DNA of 64,000 nt, taken from assembly GCA_013298695.1 (NCBI GenBank), contig JAAFIS010000003.1, positions 310,001 to 374,000 of the forward strand, written 5' to 3'. Source of the DNA: Betaproteobacteria bacterium (lineage in GTDB: Bacteria; Pseudomonadota; Gammaproteobacteria; Burkholderiales; Casimicrobiaceae). A program made the translations under genes and the position numbers. Of the stretch, positions 45,184 to 55,329 are shown piece after piece (position 1 is the first letter of the stretch; every line of letters begins with the position of its first letter). The notes below the pieces were generated by a model, which was given only the letters and a program-made list of their open reading frames with translations, did no database searches and was not told where the DNA came from.

Positions 45184-48003
45184 ATGTCACGATTTCACCT
45201 TCGCCCGCTCGCCTTTGCCACCACGGTAACAGTCGCGAGTGCCACTGCGATCCTAATTTCTGGCTGCGCGTCAAGCCCAACCGCCCAGACCGCTCCCGCT
45301 GCAGCGCCAGCAACGGATGCTGCCAAAGCTGCACTCGCATCTGCAACCGGCGACGCCGCTAAAGCTGCCGCGGAGAAAGTTGTCGCCGCTAAAGCCGCTC
45401 CCGCCGGCGCACCTGCGGCTGCCGCGCCGGGCACACCGCCGCCGCCGCGACCATTCGCCGACATTATCAAAGACGCGAAAGAAGACAAAGGGTTCTTCAC
45501 CACGTGGCACAAAGACGACAAGGTTTGGATTGAGATTCCCGAATCGATGTGGGATCGCCCGTTTTTCTTTTCGGTTAACGTGACCAACGCGATCGGTGAT
45601 TCGGGAATTTTCGGCAACCAAATGGGCGGCTATCTTGCCACTGGCCGCGGCTCCTACATGGCGAGCTTCCGCAAGTTTGGTACGCAAGGCGTGCAGATGA
45701 TCGCGCGCAACACCGCATTTACTGCAGCTGATAAATCGCCAGCTAAAGACATGATCAGCCGCGCATTTTCGGATTCACTGATTGGTACGGCGGCAATTGT
45801 TTCAGCACCGCATCCCGAGCGTAAAAGCGTGTTGATCGAAGCAAACGCACTGCTGATCAACGATTTCCCCTCAGCCGCCTCGCGTCTGGAGCAAGCGTAC
45901 CGTCAGCCGTACGCATTTGACCGCGCAAACTCAGGTATCGAGCGCTCAAAAAACAGTGAGAGCGAAACCGGATTTCATGTTCGCGCGCACTACGGTCTCC
46001 AGAAAGTCGTGCTGCCGCCGCCCATACCGAATCCGATGGCGCCTCCTTCGCGCCTGCCAACCACGTTGCCGGATGTGCGCTCGATGTTCTTCGGCTTCTA
46101 CTATGGGTTCTCGAAGCTTCCTGCGCAGCCGATGACACCCCGCGTGTCCGATCCGCGCGTCGGGTATTTCTCGACGGCAGTGGCGGACTACACCAATCCT
46201 GACATGCGCGATCCGCGTTCGCGTTTCATCCACCGCTGGCGTTTAGAGAAGAAAGACCCCAGTGCTGCGATGAGTGAACCGAAAGAGCCAATCGTGTTTT
46301 GGCTCGATAAAAATATTCCAACGAAATACCGCGACACCGTCAGTGCGGGCATTCTTGAATGGAACAAAGCGTACGAAAAGATTGGTTTCAAGAACGCAAT
46401 CGTGGTGAAACAGCAAGCCGACGACGCTGACTTCGACACCTCGGCAACGCGTTTTGCCTCGGTACGCTGGGTGGCCGGTCGTGCCATTCCGTTCGGTGCA
46501 CGCGGTCCGTCAAAGGTCGATCCACGCACTGGCGAAATCCTCGACGCCGATATCGAAATGAATGAGGACATCACCCGCATCTACACTGGGCGCGCTAGCG
46601 AAGATCCGCCGCGCCCCGTTGCATTTGACCGTTTGTTTGGCAATTCCGCTGAGCTTTGCAGCTACGCAGGAAGCAAGCTCAACGAAACCGCGCTCGCCCT
46701 CGACTTACTCGTCGGCCGCGGAGAATTTGAATACGGTTCCCCCGAAGCCGAGCGCTTTGTGATGGATGCCATGAAGGACATCACCACGCACGAGGTGGGT
46801 CACACCATTGGTCTGCGTCACAATTTCCGCGCGTCCACGTCGATCACACCCGAGCAACTTCGCGACGCGAAGTTCGGCGCTGAAACCGGTATTTCATCTT
46901 CGGTGATGGACTACAACGCGTTGAATATTGCCACCAAAGAGGAGCGCCAAGGTCAGTACTCGATGGTCACGGTCGGCCCGTACGATATTTGGGCGGTCGA
47001 ATATGGATACCAGCAAACGGCACCTGAGGCAGAAAAGACCACGCTTGCAAAAACGCTCTCCCGCGCCACAGAGCCGCTGCTCGCGTACGCAACAGACGAA
47101 GATGCTGGTTTCGGCTCTTTTGTCGAAGGCATCGACCCTGAAGTCAATCGCAGCGACTTGGGCTCAGATCCGCTTGCCTTCTACGAGAAACGATTCACCG
47201 TTGTTCGCGAGCTCTGGGATCGTTGGCAGACAAAACAGTTGCCAGCGGGAACGCAGTATGAGCAACTTCGCCGTAACTTCGAGCGTGGCTTCAATTTGAT
47301 CGGTCAGGTCAGCGAACTGGCTGCGAAGTACGTCGGTGGCGTGACCGTGCTGCGCGATGTTTCAGGCACTGGCCGTCAACCGCTCACCCCGGTCGACGCC
47401 GAGAAACAGCGCCGCGCACTTAATCTGTTGACCAAAAACTTGTTCGAAGTGAATTCGTTCAAATTCCGCCCTGATTTCCTCGGCAAACTCACCATCGACT
47501 TCGACGCGAGATTCGATAACTTCGACGACGATTTTGGATTGGGCGGCATCACCCCGGTTGATTATTCAGTGGCAGGGCGCGTGCTCGGTATTCAACGTGC
47601 AGCCCTGCAGCAACTGATGCGTGATAGTGTTGCTGCGCGCTTGATTACTGCGCCCGAACGCATGGCCGACTCGAGCAAAATGCTCAGCGTTGCCGAGCTC
47701 TACGGCACGCTACAAAAAGCGGTGTGGAGCGAGCTTGGCAGCAACACCGACATCAGCCAGATGCGTCGTAATTTGCAACGCGAGCACGTGCGCATGATGG
47801 CGCAAGCCGTTGCCAGCCCGAGCCCGCGCACGCCCGCCGACGCAAGAAGCTTGCAACGCGAGTTCGCCGTGGATTTGCTCGCAAAGCTCAAAGCGGCCTC
47901 TGCGAAACGCACGCTCACCATCGAGAACCGCGCGCATCTGAACGAGTCGATTGCGCTGCTTGATGGCGCGCTTAAGGCGCAAGTCACAAAAGCACTCGGT
48001 TAG
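45184..48003 (+). CDS. Zinc metalloprotease lipoprotein (DUF5117/DUF4953 type)
   Basis: 939-residue predicted lipoprotein. The signal ends in a lipobox, ILISGC, with Cys at about residue 26. A long Ala/Pro-rich linker (about 30-90) follows, then a DUF5117-like domain (FFTTWHKDDKVWIEIPE). The metzincin-type site HEVGHTIGLRHN begins at residue 536 (HExxHxxGxxH), with a Met-turn-like SSVMDYNALN downstream, and a C-terminal DUF4953-like region ends the protein. Likely an envelope protease; the substrate is unknown. GGGGAG precedes the ATG at 45184. Confidence 0.9.
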   Translation: MSRFHLRPLAFATTVTVASATAILISGCASSPTAQTAPAAAPATDAAKAALASATGDAAKAAAEKVVAAKAAPAGAPAAAAPGTPPPPRPFADIIKDAKEDKGFFTTWHKDDKVWIEIPESMWDRPFFFSVNVTNAIGDSGIFGNQMGGYLATGRGSYMASFRKFGTQGVQMIARNTAFTAADKSPAKDMISRAFSDSLIGTAAIVSAPHPERKSVLIEANALLINDFPSAASRLEQAYRQPYAFDRANSGIERSKNSESETGFHVRAHYGLQKVVLPPPIPNPMAPPSRLPTTLPDVRSMFFGFYYGFSKLPAQPMTPRVSDPRVGYFSTAVADYTNPDMRDPRSRFIHRWRLEKKDPSAAMSEPKEPIVFWLDKNIPTKYRDTVSAGILEWNKAYEKIGFKNAIVVKQQADDADFDTSATRFASVRWVAGRAIPFGARGPSKVDPRTGEILDADIEMNEDITRIYTGRASEDPPRPVAFDRLFGNSAELCSYAGSKLNETALALDLLVGRGEFEYGSPEAERFVMDAMKDITTHEVGHTIGLRHNFRASTSITPEQLRDAKFGAETGISSSVMDYNALNIATKEERQGQYSMVTVGPYDIWAVEYGYQQTAPEAEKTTLAKTLSRATEPLLAYATDEDAGFGSFVEGIDPEVNRSDLGSDPLAFYEKRFTVVRELWDRWQTKQLPAGTQYEQLRRNFERGFNLIGQVSELAAKYVGGVTVLRDVSGTGRQPLTPVDAEKQRRALNLLTKNLFEVNSFKFRPDFLGKLTIDFDARFDNFDDDFGLGGITPVDYSVAGRVLGIQRAALQQLMRDSVAARLITAPERMADSSKMLSVAELYGTLQKAVWSELGSNTDISQMRRNLQREHVRMMAQAVASPSPRTPADARSLQREFAVDLLAKLKAASAKRTLTIENRAHLNESIALLDGALKAQVTKALG

Positions 48004-48025
48004 CGAAGATTCGCTCAGTTCTACG

Positions 48026-48053
48026 AAAACGCGACCTCGGTCGCGTTTTTTTT
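48026..48053 (+). terminator. Rho-independent terminator after the metalloprotease gene
   Basis: Stem AACGCGAC-CTCG-GTCGCGTT followed by eight T residues, 22 bp after the metalloprotease stop and before the next gene on the same strand. Confidence 0.9.
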
Positions 48054-48085
48054 GGCGCGAGCGTTGCGAATGAGAAAATGCGGAG

Positions 48086-48832
48086 ATGAAGTTTCTGATT
48101 CAAAGCTCGCGACGCTTTAGCGTGGACGCAGCTCTCGTCTTGATCTTGGCATTAGCCAAGCACGCTATCGCACAGCCGATGTTAGTGTCAACAACGGAAA
48201 CGATTCAGCCTGCTGTTCCGTCCGTCGCGGCAATTCCCGCAATCGTGGCACCGGGTGCTGCTCAATTTTCCAAGCTCTGCACAAACACCGCCGACCCTGC
48301 CGACTGCGGCAAAAAAATTGAGTTGTTTCAAATTGCGCAACCCGGTGCAGATAGAGTGGTGAAGCGCGTTGGGCGTTTGCTCGCAGTGACCATCCCAAAC
48401 GAGCCGCCCTTCATTTTTGAGGATGTGGATTCGGAGGCTGGGCCAAACACTAGTTTTTATGCGTACGTGCCGAGCGCCGACGCGGTCGTGCTCTATCGCG
48501 CGCGAGCGGACAAAGTGGAATTTTTACTGCTTCAACGCGCTACCGGAAGCCTTACAGAACTCCCCAACGAACCCAAATTTAATCGGGATGGGCGCTACTT
48601 TGCGACCGCAGATTTTTGCAAGGAAGGCTGTGAAAATCGGCTTGCGTTGTGGCGGATTGAACGACGTGGAGCGCTGCGAGAACGCGTGTTCACGCCGCGC
48701 ACATTGTGGGACGACGCTGACGTAAGCTGGGCGAGCAATATTCGCCTCATTGTTGAAATCACCGAGAACGCAAAATCTAGCGCGATCAGCTTGGATGTCG
48801 CCGATGCTCGATGGACAGTGCTTGCGCCTTAG
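48086..48832 (+). CDS. Exported protein of unknown function
   Basis: 248 residues, no family recognised. The N-terminal hydrophobic segment (VDAALVLILALAKHAIAQ) looks like a signal peptide. The mature part has four cysteines (KLCTNTADPADCG and DFCKEGCEN) that could form two disulfides, and beta-strand-rich repeats such as EFLLLQRATGSLTEL and RLALWRIERRG, suggestive of a beta-propeller fragment. It stands alone after a terminator, 49 bp before trmB. Confidence 0.7.
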   Translation: MKFLIQSSRRFSVDAALVLILALAKHAIAQPMLVSTTETIQPAVPSVAAIPAIVAPGAAQFSKLCTNTADPADCGKKIELFQIAQPGADRVVKRVGRLLAVTIPNEPPFIFEDVDSEAGPNTSFYAYVPSADAVVLYRARADKVEFLLLQRATGSLTELPNEPKFNRDGRYFATADFCKEGCENRLALWRIERRGALRERVFTPRTLWDDADVSWASNIRLIVEITENAKSSAISLDVADARWTVLAP

Positions 48833-48881
48833 CGCTACGAACACCGCCTCCACTCGCGATAATTAAATTAGAGACGCTGCC

Positions 48882-49574
48882 ATGACAGAACAGCTTGAAC
48901 AGGGAATGCATCGTCCAATCCGCAGCTTTGTGGTGCGAGCTGGCCGAATGTCGCCGAAGCAACAACGCGGGCTCACAGACGGCATGGCGCGTCTCGGCGT
49001 GCCGTATCGAGAAGATGTGATGGACTGGTCGCAGGCGTTTGGCCGCGTTGCGCCACTTATTCTAGAAATCGGCTGCGGCATGGGACAAACGACAGCTGCG
49101 ATTGCAGCGGCGCAGCCAGAAAACGACTTCATCGGCGTTGAGGTGCACCCACCAGGGGTCGGCAACCTGTGCAATTTGCTAGAGGAGCAACGCGTTGCGA
49201 ACGTGCGCGTCATTCAGCATGACGCGGTTGACGTGCTGCAGCACATGATCGCACCGCATTCGCTTCACGGCGTTCATATTTATTTCCCCGACCCGTGGCA
49301 CAAGAAACGACACAATAAACGTCGCTTGGTGCAACCCGCGTTGGTTTCGCTGATCGCCTCGCGACTGGCAAACGGTGGCTATCTGCATATGGCAACCGAT
49401 TGGGTGCCCTACGCCGACCAAATGCTCGAAGTCCTAAATTCCGAGCCATCGCTTAAAAATTCAGCAGACGGCTTCGCGGCAAAACCTGAGTGGCGACCCC
49501 TGACCAAATTCGAATTGCGCGGGATAAAGCTAGGTCACGAGGTGCGTGATATTTTGTTCTACCGCCCAATATAA
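48882..49574 (+). CDS. trmB: tRNA (guanine-N7-)-methyltransferase
   Basis: Makes m7G46 in the variable loop of tRNA. 230 residues. The SAM motif is [17 protein letters not shown], and the diagnostic tRNA-binding block is [18 protein letters not shown], followed by [13 protein letters not shown]. Complete length. Its stop codon TAA lies within the left half of a dispersed GCCC hairpin (49564-49579), so the 3' end of the gene merges with the repeat. Confidence 0.95.
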   Translation: MTEQLEQGMHRPIRSFVVRAGRMSPKQQRGLTDGMARLGVPYREDVMDWSQAFGRVAPLILEIGCGMGQTTAAIAAAQPENDFIGVEVHPPGVGNLCNLLEEQRVANVRVIQHDAVDVLQHMIAPHSLHGVHIYFPDPWHKKRHNKRRLVQPALVSLIASRLANGGYLHMATDWVPYADQMLEVLNSEPSLKNSADGFAAKPEWRPLTKFELRGIKLGHEVRDILFYRPI

Positions 49575-49595
49575 GAGGCTGTTGACCTATAAAGC
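49564..49595 (+). repeat. GCCC...GGC hairpin overlapping the trmB stop
   Basis: GCCCAATATAAGAGGC (49564-49579) then TGTTGACCTATAAAGC. Aligned base for base with 59369-59400 (GCCCAATTAAATTGGGC then GTGAACATATAAAGC), it has the same length and the same ATAAAGC tail, but the right arm is decayed. It supplies the last codons and stop of trmB. Confidence 0.6.
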
Positions 49596-49768
49596 CGGAA
49601 TAAGACAGTTTCTCAGGAATGCAACAAAGCCGGCGCGTTTGTCGTGCTGCGCCTCTGAATTGCGTTTGTACCTGTAAGCGTCATCGACGCCGCGCTCATT
49701 TCATTGAACCGGCAGACCCAGCGGCGCGACTCATTGAGCGTCCATCAACTCTGTCTAGGTGAAACTGT

Positions 49769-50374
49769 ATGAATCTTCGTCTCCTCTCGTTCGCGATTTC
49801 GTCGCTTGTTATTGCGGCAAGCGCAGTTGCTCAACCTGGCGTTACGCCGGTGATCACGCCTAGCAGACCGCTGACTGAAATCAAACCAAACCTGCAGCTT
49901 GCGCGCCCGATTCGGCTCCCAGATCTAACGGTCATGAGTATGGAGCCACGCATGCTGAGCGGCGTGCCTTACCTCTACGTTTGTGTGAAAAACACGGGCA
50001 CTGCTACGGGGCCGTTTGACGTTGAAGCCATGATGCAACAAGGCACGCCGTCAGGTTCACCGCCTATCTCTTGGGCCGTGTTGATCGGAAAAATTCGCTA
50101 CCCTAGCGCGCCCGCCAACGGCGGTTTCGTTTGCAATGATTTCCGCATTCCGGGCAATCAACTACCGAACTGTGTGAAGTATTCAGCGCGCGCCGATTCA
50201 AGCAATGAAATCGCGGAGAGCAACGAGGCTAACAACGGTGGCGAAAAAGTAGGCACTTGCCTCGGCACGCCGCCTCTACCAGCAAGTTCACCGAAACTCG
50301 GCGACATTTCAAGGCCGCAGTTGCCACGCATCCCTACGCCACCGCGCCCGCCTGAGCCGTTGACTCAACAGTAA
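49769..50374 (+). CDS. Secreted CARDB-like protein
   Basis: 201 residues, no firm family. The signal peptide (LLSFAISSLVIAASAVAQ) is followed by one Ig-like CARDB-type domain: LPDLTVMSMEPRML, LYVCVKNTGTATGPF, and the closing SSNEIAESNEANNGGEKVG, which is close to the CARDB ending. The C-terminus is Pro-rich (RIPTPPRPPEPLTQQ). Cysteines in YVCVK, FVCND, PNCVK and GTCLG could form two disulfides. It resembles the protein at 38382 in architecture. Convergent with the PglL-like gene. Confidence 0.68.
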   Translation: MNLRLLSFAISSLVIAASAVAQPGVTPVITPSRPLTEIKPNLQLARPIRLPDLTVMSMEPRMLSGVPYLYVCVKNTGTATGPFDVEAMMQQGTPSGSPPISWAVLIGKIRYPSAPANGGFVCNDFRIPGNQLPNCVKYSARADSSNEIAESNEANNGGEKVGTCLGTPPLPASSPKLGDISRPQLPRIPTPPRPPEPLTQQ

Positions 50375-50384
50375 TTGCCGTTTG

Positions 50385-52175
50385 CTAGCGCTTTCGCGTT
50401 TGTTCGCGAAAGTCGCTCGCAGCCAGCTCACGCCTTAACGATGCGTTGGGTGTTTTTGAATTTTCGACTGGAGGCAATCCGCCAAACGCCTGCGCGGCGG
50501 GGAACTCAAACGCGCGCGACGCCAAATGCGAAGCGCGAGCGACGTCACCCGCACGATCGTAGCTGCGTGCCCATTGCGCAAGCAGCCGCTCATCAATCAA
50601 GGAGCGTGTAGGTCGTGCAAATAGCGAGAGCTCTGCGCGATCAGGATCGAGCATGATTAGCGCATAGTCGCCGTAGTGACCATACACGGTGTGCGTCTTA
50701 GCCCGCTGTGCTGCCTGCAGTGCGAGATCAAGCCGCTCACGTTGGTTGTAAATCGCTGCGACCTGCAAATAGCCGTAAATAAACCAGCTCGCAATCGCCA
50801 CACTCGCAGCGCCAGTCAGTCCGGCGATCACCATCTTGGTTCGCGTTGTGCGGATCGACAACGTGGCGCGATCGGTACTTTCTTCTTCGGTCGACGCGCC
50901 GCAAAGCAGCGCGGCTGCAAAAACGGTAGGCAGCAAAAAATGCGCGAACCATAGCGGGTATTCAAACAAACTTTGCACCAGCACCGCAGCGATGAACGCA
51001 ACGATCGTCCATTGCCAGAACTTGAGTCCGGTTTTTAACGCCCGCAACAGCGCGATCAGCAAAAAAAACAGCACAGCCGTCGCTATCGGTGCGCCCAGCT
51101 CGACAACGAGTTGAAGAATCAAATTGTGTGCGTGATCAAACACATCGGGTGAGCGCTGAGCGAACGGTGTCAACGTCCACGCAAAATTAAGTTGACCAAA
51201 GCCAACGCCTGTCCACGGCTCGGCTTTAATCAGGCCTAGAACATTTTTCCAAAGCAATACACGTTGCTCCGTCGACGTAACGCGCGTGTCGTATTCCCAA
51301 AGATAACCGCCAACGAGCAACGCGACGCCCACGAGCGCAACGCAGGCTCCGATGAACCACCAATAGCCGCCGCTGTGCTTCTTGCGAGCCTGTTGCGTTG
51401 CAGCGCCGCGCGTTCGTGCCGCAATTTGACGCGACCACAGTAACCCCGCGATGATGATTGCAACTGCGATCACCAGAGCGATCATTCCCGCTCTCGATCC
51501 GCTCGCAAAGACGGCCCAGAAAAGTAATGCGCACACGACCCAATTGAGCGAGCGCCAGCCGTCGAGGGCCTCCCAAATCGCGCAAATGCCCCAGACGCAC
51601 ACTAGCGCGAGCAGGTTAGGCTGCCGCAAATTGCCGAAAACACGATCACCTTGAAGCTGCGCAACAAACAGCTCGTTTCCAAAACTGGGCGCATTCCACT
51701 GCACTAGCGCCACTACGGCGTTGGCAACAGCAGCGATTACGATACCCATCGAAAAGTATCGAAATAGCATGCGGCGTTCAAGAAAACCAAGTCTTGCCGT
51801 TGTGACGCTGAGAACGCACCCCAGAGTCAACACACACAGTGCGGGTAGCGCAACGAACCACGGCGTGACGCCGACCACGGCATGGAGGATGATCGCAAGA
51901 ATGAGGATGAGCAGCGCCACCAGCATTGGCCGAGCCGCGCGAAGTGAGCTATCGGAAAACCAATCGCGAAACGAAGTTGCGGCGGCCGACGTCACTATAA
52001 ATACAGCAGCAACGAAACCCCACAACAACGCGCTCAGCCATTGATTAAAGAACGCGGGCTGCGGCGGCTGTTGGTAAGCAACCACTAGTGGCAAAGCGGT
52101 CGCCAAACCAACGAACCAGCCAACGGCGACGGAAACTCGTGGCTTGCTGATGCTGGTAAGCGAGGGGGTTGCCAT
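50385..52175 (-). CDS. PglL-type O-oligosaccharyltransferase (Wzy_C family)
   Basis: Polytopic inner-membrane enzyme, 596 residues. The N-terminal helices include PLVVAYQQPPQPAFFNQW, the PglL_A signature. The central Wzy_C domain has the periplasmic loop GVGFGQLNFAWTLTPF and FDHAHNLILQLVVELG with the catalytic-type His. A C-terminal Wzy_C_2-like region follows. Enzymes of this type transfer lipid-linked glycans to pilin or other exported proteins. No pilin or glycan gene is adjacent. The ATG at 52175 is chosen over an in-frame TTG at 52199. Confidence 0.85.
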   Translation of the reverse strand: MATPSLTSISKPRVSVAVGWFVGLATALPLVVAYQQPPQPAFFNQWLSALLWGFVAAVFIVTSAAATSFRDWFSDSSLRAARPMLVALLILILAIILHAVVGVTPWFVALPALCVLTLGCVLSVTTARLGFLERRMLFRYFSMGIVIAAVANAVVALVQWNAPSFGNELFVAQLQGDRVFGNLRQPNLLALVCVWGICAIWEALDGWRSLNWVVCALLFWAVFASGSRAGMIALVIAVAIIIAGLLWSRQIAARTRGAATQQARKKHSGGYWWFIGACVALVGVALLVGGYLWEYDTRVTSTEQRVLLWKNVLGLIKAEPWTGVGFGQLNFAWTLTPFAQRSPDVFDHAHNLILQLVVELGAPIATAVLFFLLIALLRALKTGLKFWQWTIVAFIAAVLVQSLFEYPLWFAHFLLPTVFAAALLCGASTEEESTDRATLSIRTTRTKMVIAGLTGAASVAIASWFIYGYLQVAAIYNQRERLDLALQAAQRAKTHTVYGHYGDYALIMLDPDRAELSLFARPTRSLIDERLLAQWARSYDRAGDVARASHLASRAFEFPAAQAFGGLPPVENSKTPNASLRRELAASDFREQTRKR

Positions 52176-52222
52176 GGACTGTCGCTGGATCAGACTCAAT
52201 CAATCCTCTGTGGTCGTTAGAC

Positions 52223-52304
52223 GCCTAAAAAGCCAGGCGAAAGACGTAAAAACTCAGCATATCGAAATTACCGCCAAAAGTACTTACGCCCATTTATCAC
52301 TGGC
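52223..52304. repeat. Paired GCCC...GGC hairpin element
   Basis: The first, GCCTAAAAAGCCAGGC (52223-52238), is flanked by AC/GA; the second, GCCCATTTATCACTGGC (52288-52304), sits in ACGCC...GGCGT. Centres are 65.5 bp apart. Unlike the other pairs it lies between two divergent starts, 5' of both the PglL-like and IPTL-CTERM genes. The rest of the 307-bp gap (52176-52482) shows no other feature. Confidence 0.6.
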
Positions 52305-52482
52305 GTTTGGCGTGGAGTGCCGTTCGCTCTAGATGTGAGCCTTGTCGCAGAGTTGCGACAAGCTTTGTTGTATCCGTACGCAACAGGTGTTGCCACTGAT
52401 TCTCGCTCGTTGAGAAATCATGGTTCGCGGCAAAATAGGTATTCAGTAAACCCATACCGCCGCACTTTCCTTCATCACTTTC

Positions 52483-53451
52483 ATGATTCTAGAGCGACCT
52501 TTCGCGCTCGCGACTGCCCAAACGGACAGCTCGCCAGCAGGCTTCTGCACTCGTATTTTCACGGGTCTGCTGGCGCTTGGCTTCGGCGCAATTGTTGCTG
52601 CCGCACCGATCGGCTATTCGGTTCGCAGTGATGGTGATGACAACCTGTATCGAATCGATCTCGCAACTGGTGAAGCGAGTGTGATCGGGCCGTCGGGTTT
52701 TACCAAGATCGAAGGCATGGCGATGAGCCCTGCCGGTGAGGTGTTTGCGGTTGATCCGCAAACTGCGTCGCCGCGACTACTGAAATGCTCGACGACGCCG
52801 AGCAGCTCTGCCGTTTGCGCTGCAACAGGCACTGTCGCCTTGGGTGTTGCCGCCGTCGCGTCACCGGTTGGTCTCGCGTTTTTGCCTAACGGCGAACTCT
52901 ACATGGCGATGAGTGCAACAATTTTTTCGCTCAACACAACAACCGGCGCCGCAACGCCACGCGGCCCTGCCGGATCGGTTGCAATCGCCGGGCTTGCCGG
53001 ACGGTCGCCGTCTGCTAACTGCAGCTCGGGTTTGTTCGCGCTCGGTGCCAATGTTTCGCCCGCGCAGCTCTACTGCGTCAACACAACCTCTGGCGCACTA
53101 ACTGCACTCGGCCCAGTGACGCCGTCAACACTCGACGCGGGATTTGACGCTGATACCGTTACCGGACTGTTATGGGAGATTACCAATGCGAACCCATCTC
53201 AGGTGTTTTCGATTAATGCGGAAACGCGTGCCACTTCTACGCCTGTAAATGTGACGCTGAACGGTCTCGCCATTGGCGGATTTGAAGGCCTCGCCGTCGC
53301 GCCGAGTCCAACTGTGGTGCGTGGTTTCGGCGAACCGATCCCGACACTCAGCACTTGGTGGACACTGCTAGCTGGTCTGTTGCTTGCGATGGCAAGCGCA
53401 ATGCATTTTTCGAAACTCGAAGCTGCATCGGCACGTCGCCTACGAAAATAG
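52483..53451 (+). CDS. IPTL-CTERM exported protein with repeat-rich body
   Basis: 322 residues. A signal sequence ([20 protein letters not shown]) is followed by a body of beta-propeller-like repeats resembling DUF4394: [49 protein letters not shown]. The C-terminal sorting signal is [20 protein letters not shown] followed by a basic tail ending ARRLRK, which matches the IPTL-CTERM pattern (motif, helix, Arg cluster) that is processed by an exosortase-type enzyme (XrtH). None is encoded here. The last 12 bp overlap the trpC end on the other strand. Confidence 0.82.
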   Translation: MILERPFALATAQTDSSPAGFCTRIFTGLLALGFGAIVAAAPIGYSVRSDGDDNLYRIDLATGEASVIGPSGFTKIEGMAMSPAGEVFAVDPQTASPRLLKCSTTPSSSAVCAATGTVALGVAAVASPVGLAFLPNGELYMAMSATIFSLNTTTGAATPRGPAGSVAIAGLAGRSPSANCSSGLFALGANVSPAQLYCVNTTSGALTALGPVTPSTLDAGFDADTVTGLLWEITNANPSQVFSINAETRATSTPVNVTLNGLAIGGFEGLAVAPSPTVVRGFGEPIPTLSTWWTLLAGLLLAMASAMHFSKLEAASARRLRK

Positions 53452-54231
53452 TGTCGCGAGTGCGATGCCTGGATCGGGCGCACGCATGAACGCTTCGCCT
53501 ACGAGGAACCCGTGAACCTGATGTTCTCGCATCTGCGCCACATCTTCGCGCGTCAAAATTCCGCTCTCCGTAATAACTGTTTTGTCACTCGGAATCTGAG
53601 CGAGTAAATCAATCGTGGTTTGTAGCGACACATTAAACGTGCGCAAATCGCGATTGTTGATGCCGATTAGTGGCGTTGCCAAAGTCAGTGCGGCTTCAAG
53701 CTCCTCAGCGTCGTGGGATTCCACGAGTACATCCATGTTGAGCTCATGTGCAAGCGCTTCGAGCGCGAGCATCTGATTCCACTCAAGCGCGCCGACGATC
53801 AGCAAAATGCAATCGGCACCCATCGCTCGTGCCTCATAGACTTGATAAGGATCTACGATGAAGTCCTTGCGAACGATTGGCAAATCGCAGGCAGCGCGAG
53901 CTTGCTTTAGATATTCGGGCGAGCCGTGGAAATACGAAACATCAGTGAGCACTGAGAGACAGGCAGCGCCGCCCGCTTGGTAACTCCTTGCGATTTCTGC
54001 AGGAACGAAATGCTCACGCAACACACCTTTACTAGGGCTCGCTTTCTTGATCTCAGCGATCACCGCTGATTTCTTTTCGCCAAGCTTCGTCCAAATCGCT
54101 CCCGCAAAATCGCGTACATCGTCGCGCGCGGCTTCAGCTTCTGCGCGAACAGCGGAAAGTGGTTTCGCACGCATCGCCGCCGCGATTTCATCGTGTTTAG
54201 TTGCGATAATTTTGTTGAGGATGTCGGACAT
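53440..54231 (-). CDS. trpC: Indole-3-glycerol phosphate synthase
   Basis: Fourth step of tryptophan synthesis, ring closure of CdRP. 263-residue TIM barrel. The catalytic residues are in [14 protein letters not shown] (Lys), [21 protein letters not shown] and [12 protein letters not shown]. The start at 54231 is the first ATG (a TTG two codons earlier is possible). Last gene of trpE - ltaE-like - trpG - trpD - trpC, 14 bp after trpD. trpF, trpB and trpA are not in the window. Confidence 0.95.
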   Translation of the reverse strand: MSDILNKIIATKHDEIAAAMRAKPLSAVRAEAEAARDDVRDFAGAIWTKLGEKKSAVIAEIKKASPSKGVLREHFVPAEIARSYQAGGAACLSVLTDVSYFHGSPEYLKQARAACDLPIVRKDFIVDPYQVYEARAMGADCILLIVGALEWNQMLALEALAHELNMDVLVESHDAEELEAALTLATPLIGINNRDLRTFNVSLQTTIDLLAQIPSDKTVITESGILTREDVAQMREHQVHGFLVGEAFMRAPDPGIALATLFS

Positions 54232-54245
54232 AGCCAATTCAAAAC

Positions 54246-55277
54246 CTATTTGAATTGCTGCGTAAACGCAGCAAACTCGTCAACTTTTTTACGCGCAGCC
54301 CCCGACTCAATAGTCTTCCTCGCGAGATTGATGCCGTCGCGCAACGTTGGTGAAACGTTTGCAGCGTAGAGCGCACCGCCTGCATTGAGCAACACGACAT
54401 TGAGCGCGGGAGAATGCTTGCCTTCAAGCGCGTTCAACATCATCGCCTTTGATTCTTCGGGCGTTTCAACGCGCAGATTGCGAGTTGCGCTCATAGTGAA
54501 ACCGAAGTCTTCGGGATGAATCTCGTATTCAGTGATCTTTCCATCTTTCAGCTCGCCGACCAACGTGCCCGCGCCGAGCGAAATCTCATCGAGCGAATCG
54601 CGCCCGTGAACAACGAGCACATGTTGCGCGCCTAAGCGCTGCATCACCCGCACTTGAATGCCCACGAGATCAGCATGAAACACGCCCATCATGGTATTCG
54701 GCGCACTTGCGGGGTTGGTGAGTGGCCCAAGAATGTTGAAGATCGTTTTCACACCCAACTCACGACGCACAGGCGCAACCGCTTTCATTGCCGCATGATG
54801 ATTCGGGGCGAACATGAAGCCAATACCTGTTGCGCGGATACTCGATGCAATCTGCTCTGGGGTGAGCATGATGTTCACACCAAGCGTTTCGAGCACGTCC
54901 GCTGCACCGCTGCGCGATGACACGCCACGATTTCCATGCTTCGCAACTTTCGCGCCAGCGGCGGCTGCAACAAACATTGACGCGGTGGAGATATTGAACG
55001 TATGCGACATATCACCGCCAGTGCCCACGATATCCACCAGATTTGGCTCGTTATCAATCGGCACTTTGGTGGAGAGCTCGCGCATCACTTGCGCAGCCGC
55101 GGCAACTTCACCAATCGTTTCTTTCTTAACGCGCAGTCCCATCAAAAAAGCCGCCGCCTGAGCAGGTGTGAATTCACCCTTCATGAGTTGATGCATAAGC
55201 GACAGCATCTCGTCATGAAAAATTTCGCGATGCTCGACGGAGCGTTGAATCGCTTCTTGAATTGAAATCGGTGGCAT
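54246..55277 (-). CDS. trpD: Anthranilate phosphoribosyltransferase
   Basis: Second step of tryptophan synthesis: anthranilate plus PRPP. 343 residues. The PRPP-binding glycine loop is [17 protein letters not shown], with [20 protein letters not shown] and [12 protein letters not shown]. It is separate from trpG, not fused. It lies 52 bp after trpG, so it is likely co-transcribed with it. Confidence 0.96.
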   Translation of the reverse strand: MPPISIQEAIQRSVEHREIFHDEMLSLMHQLMKGEFTPAQAAAFLMGLRVKKETIGEVAAAAQVMRELSTKVPIDNEPNLVDIVGTGGDMSHTFNISTASMFVAAAAGAKVAKHGNRGVSSRSGAADVLETLGVNIMLTPEQIASSIRATGIGFMFAPNHHAAMKAVAPVRRELGVKTIFNILGPLTNPASAPNTMMGVFHADLVGIQVRVMQRLGAQHVLVVHGRDSLDEISLGAGTLVGELKDGKITEYEIHPEDFGFTMSATRNLRVETPEESKAMMLNALEGKHSPALNVVLLNAGGALYAANVSPTLRDGINLARKTIESGAARKKVDEFAAFTQQFK

Positions 55278-55329
55278 TTGAGTTACCTGCGGTATTGGAC
55301 GAATGACAAGTGATGAATGACGACCGAAG

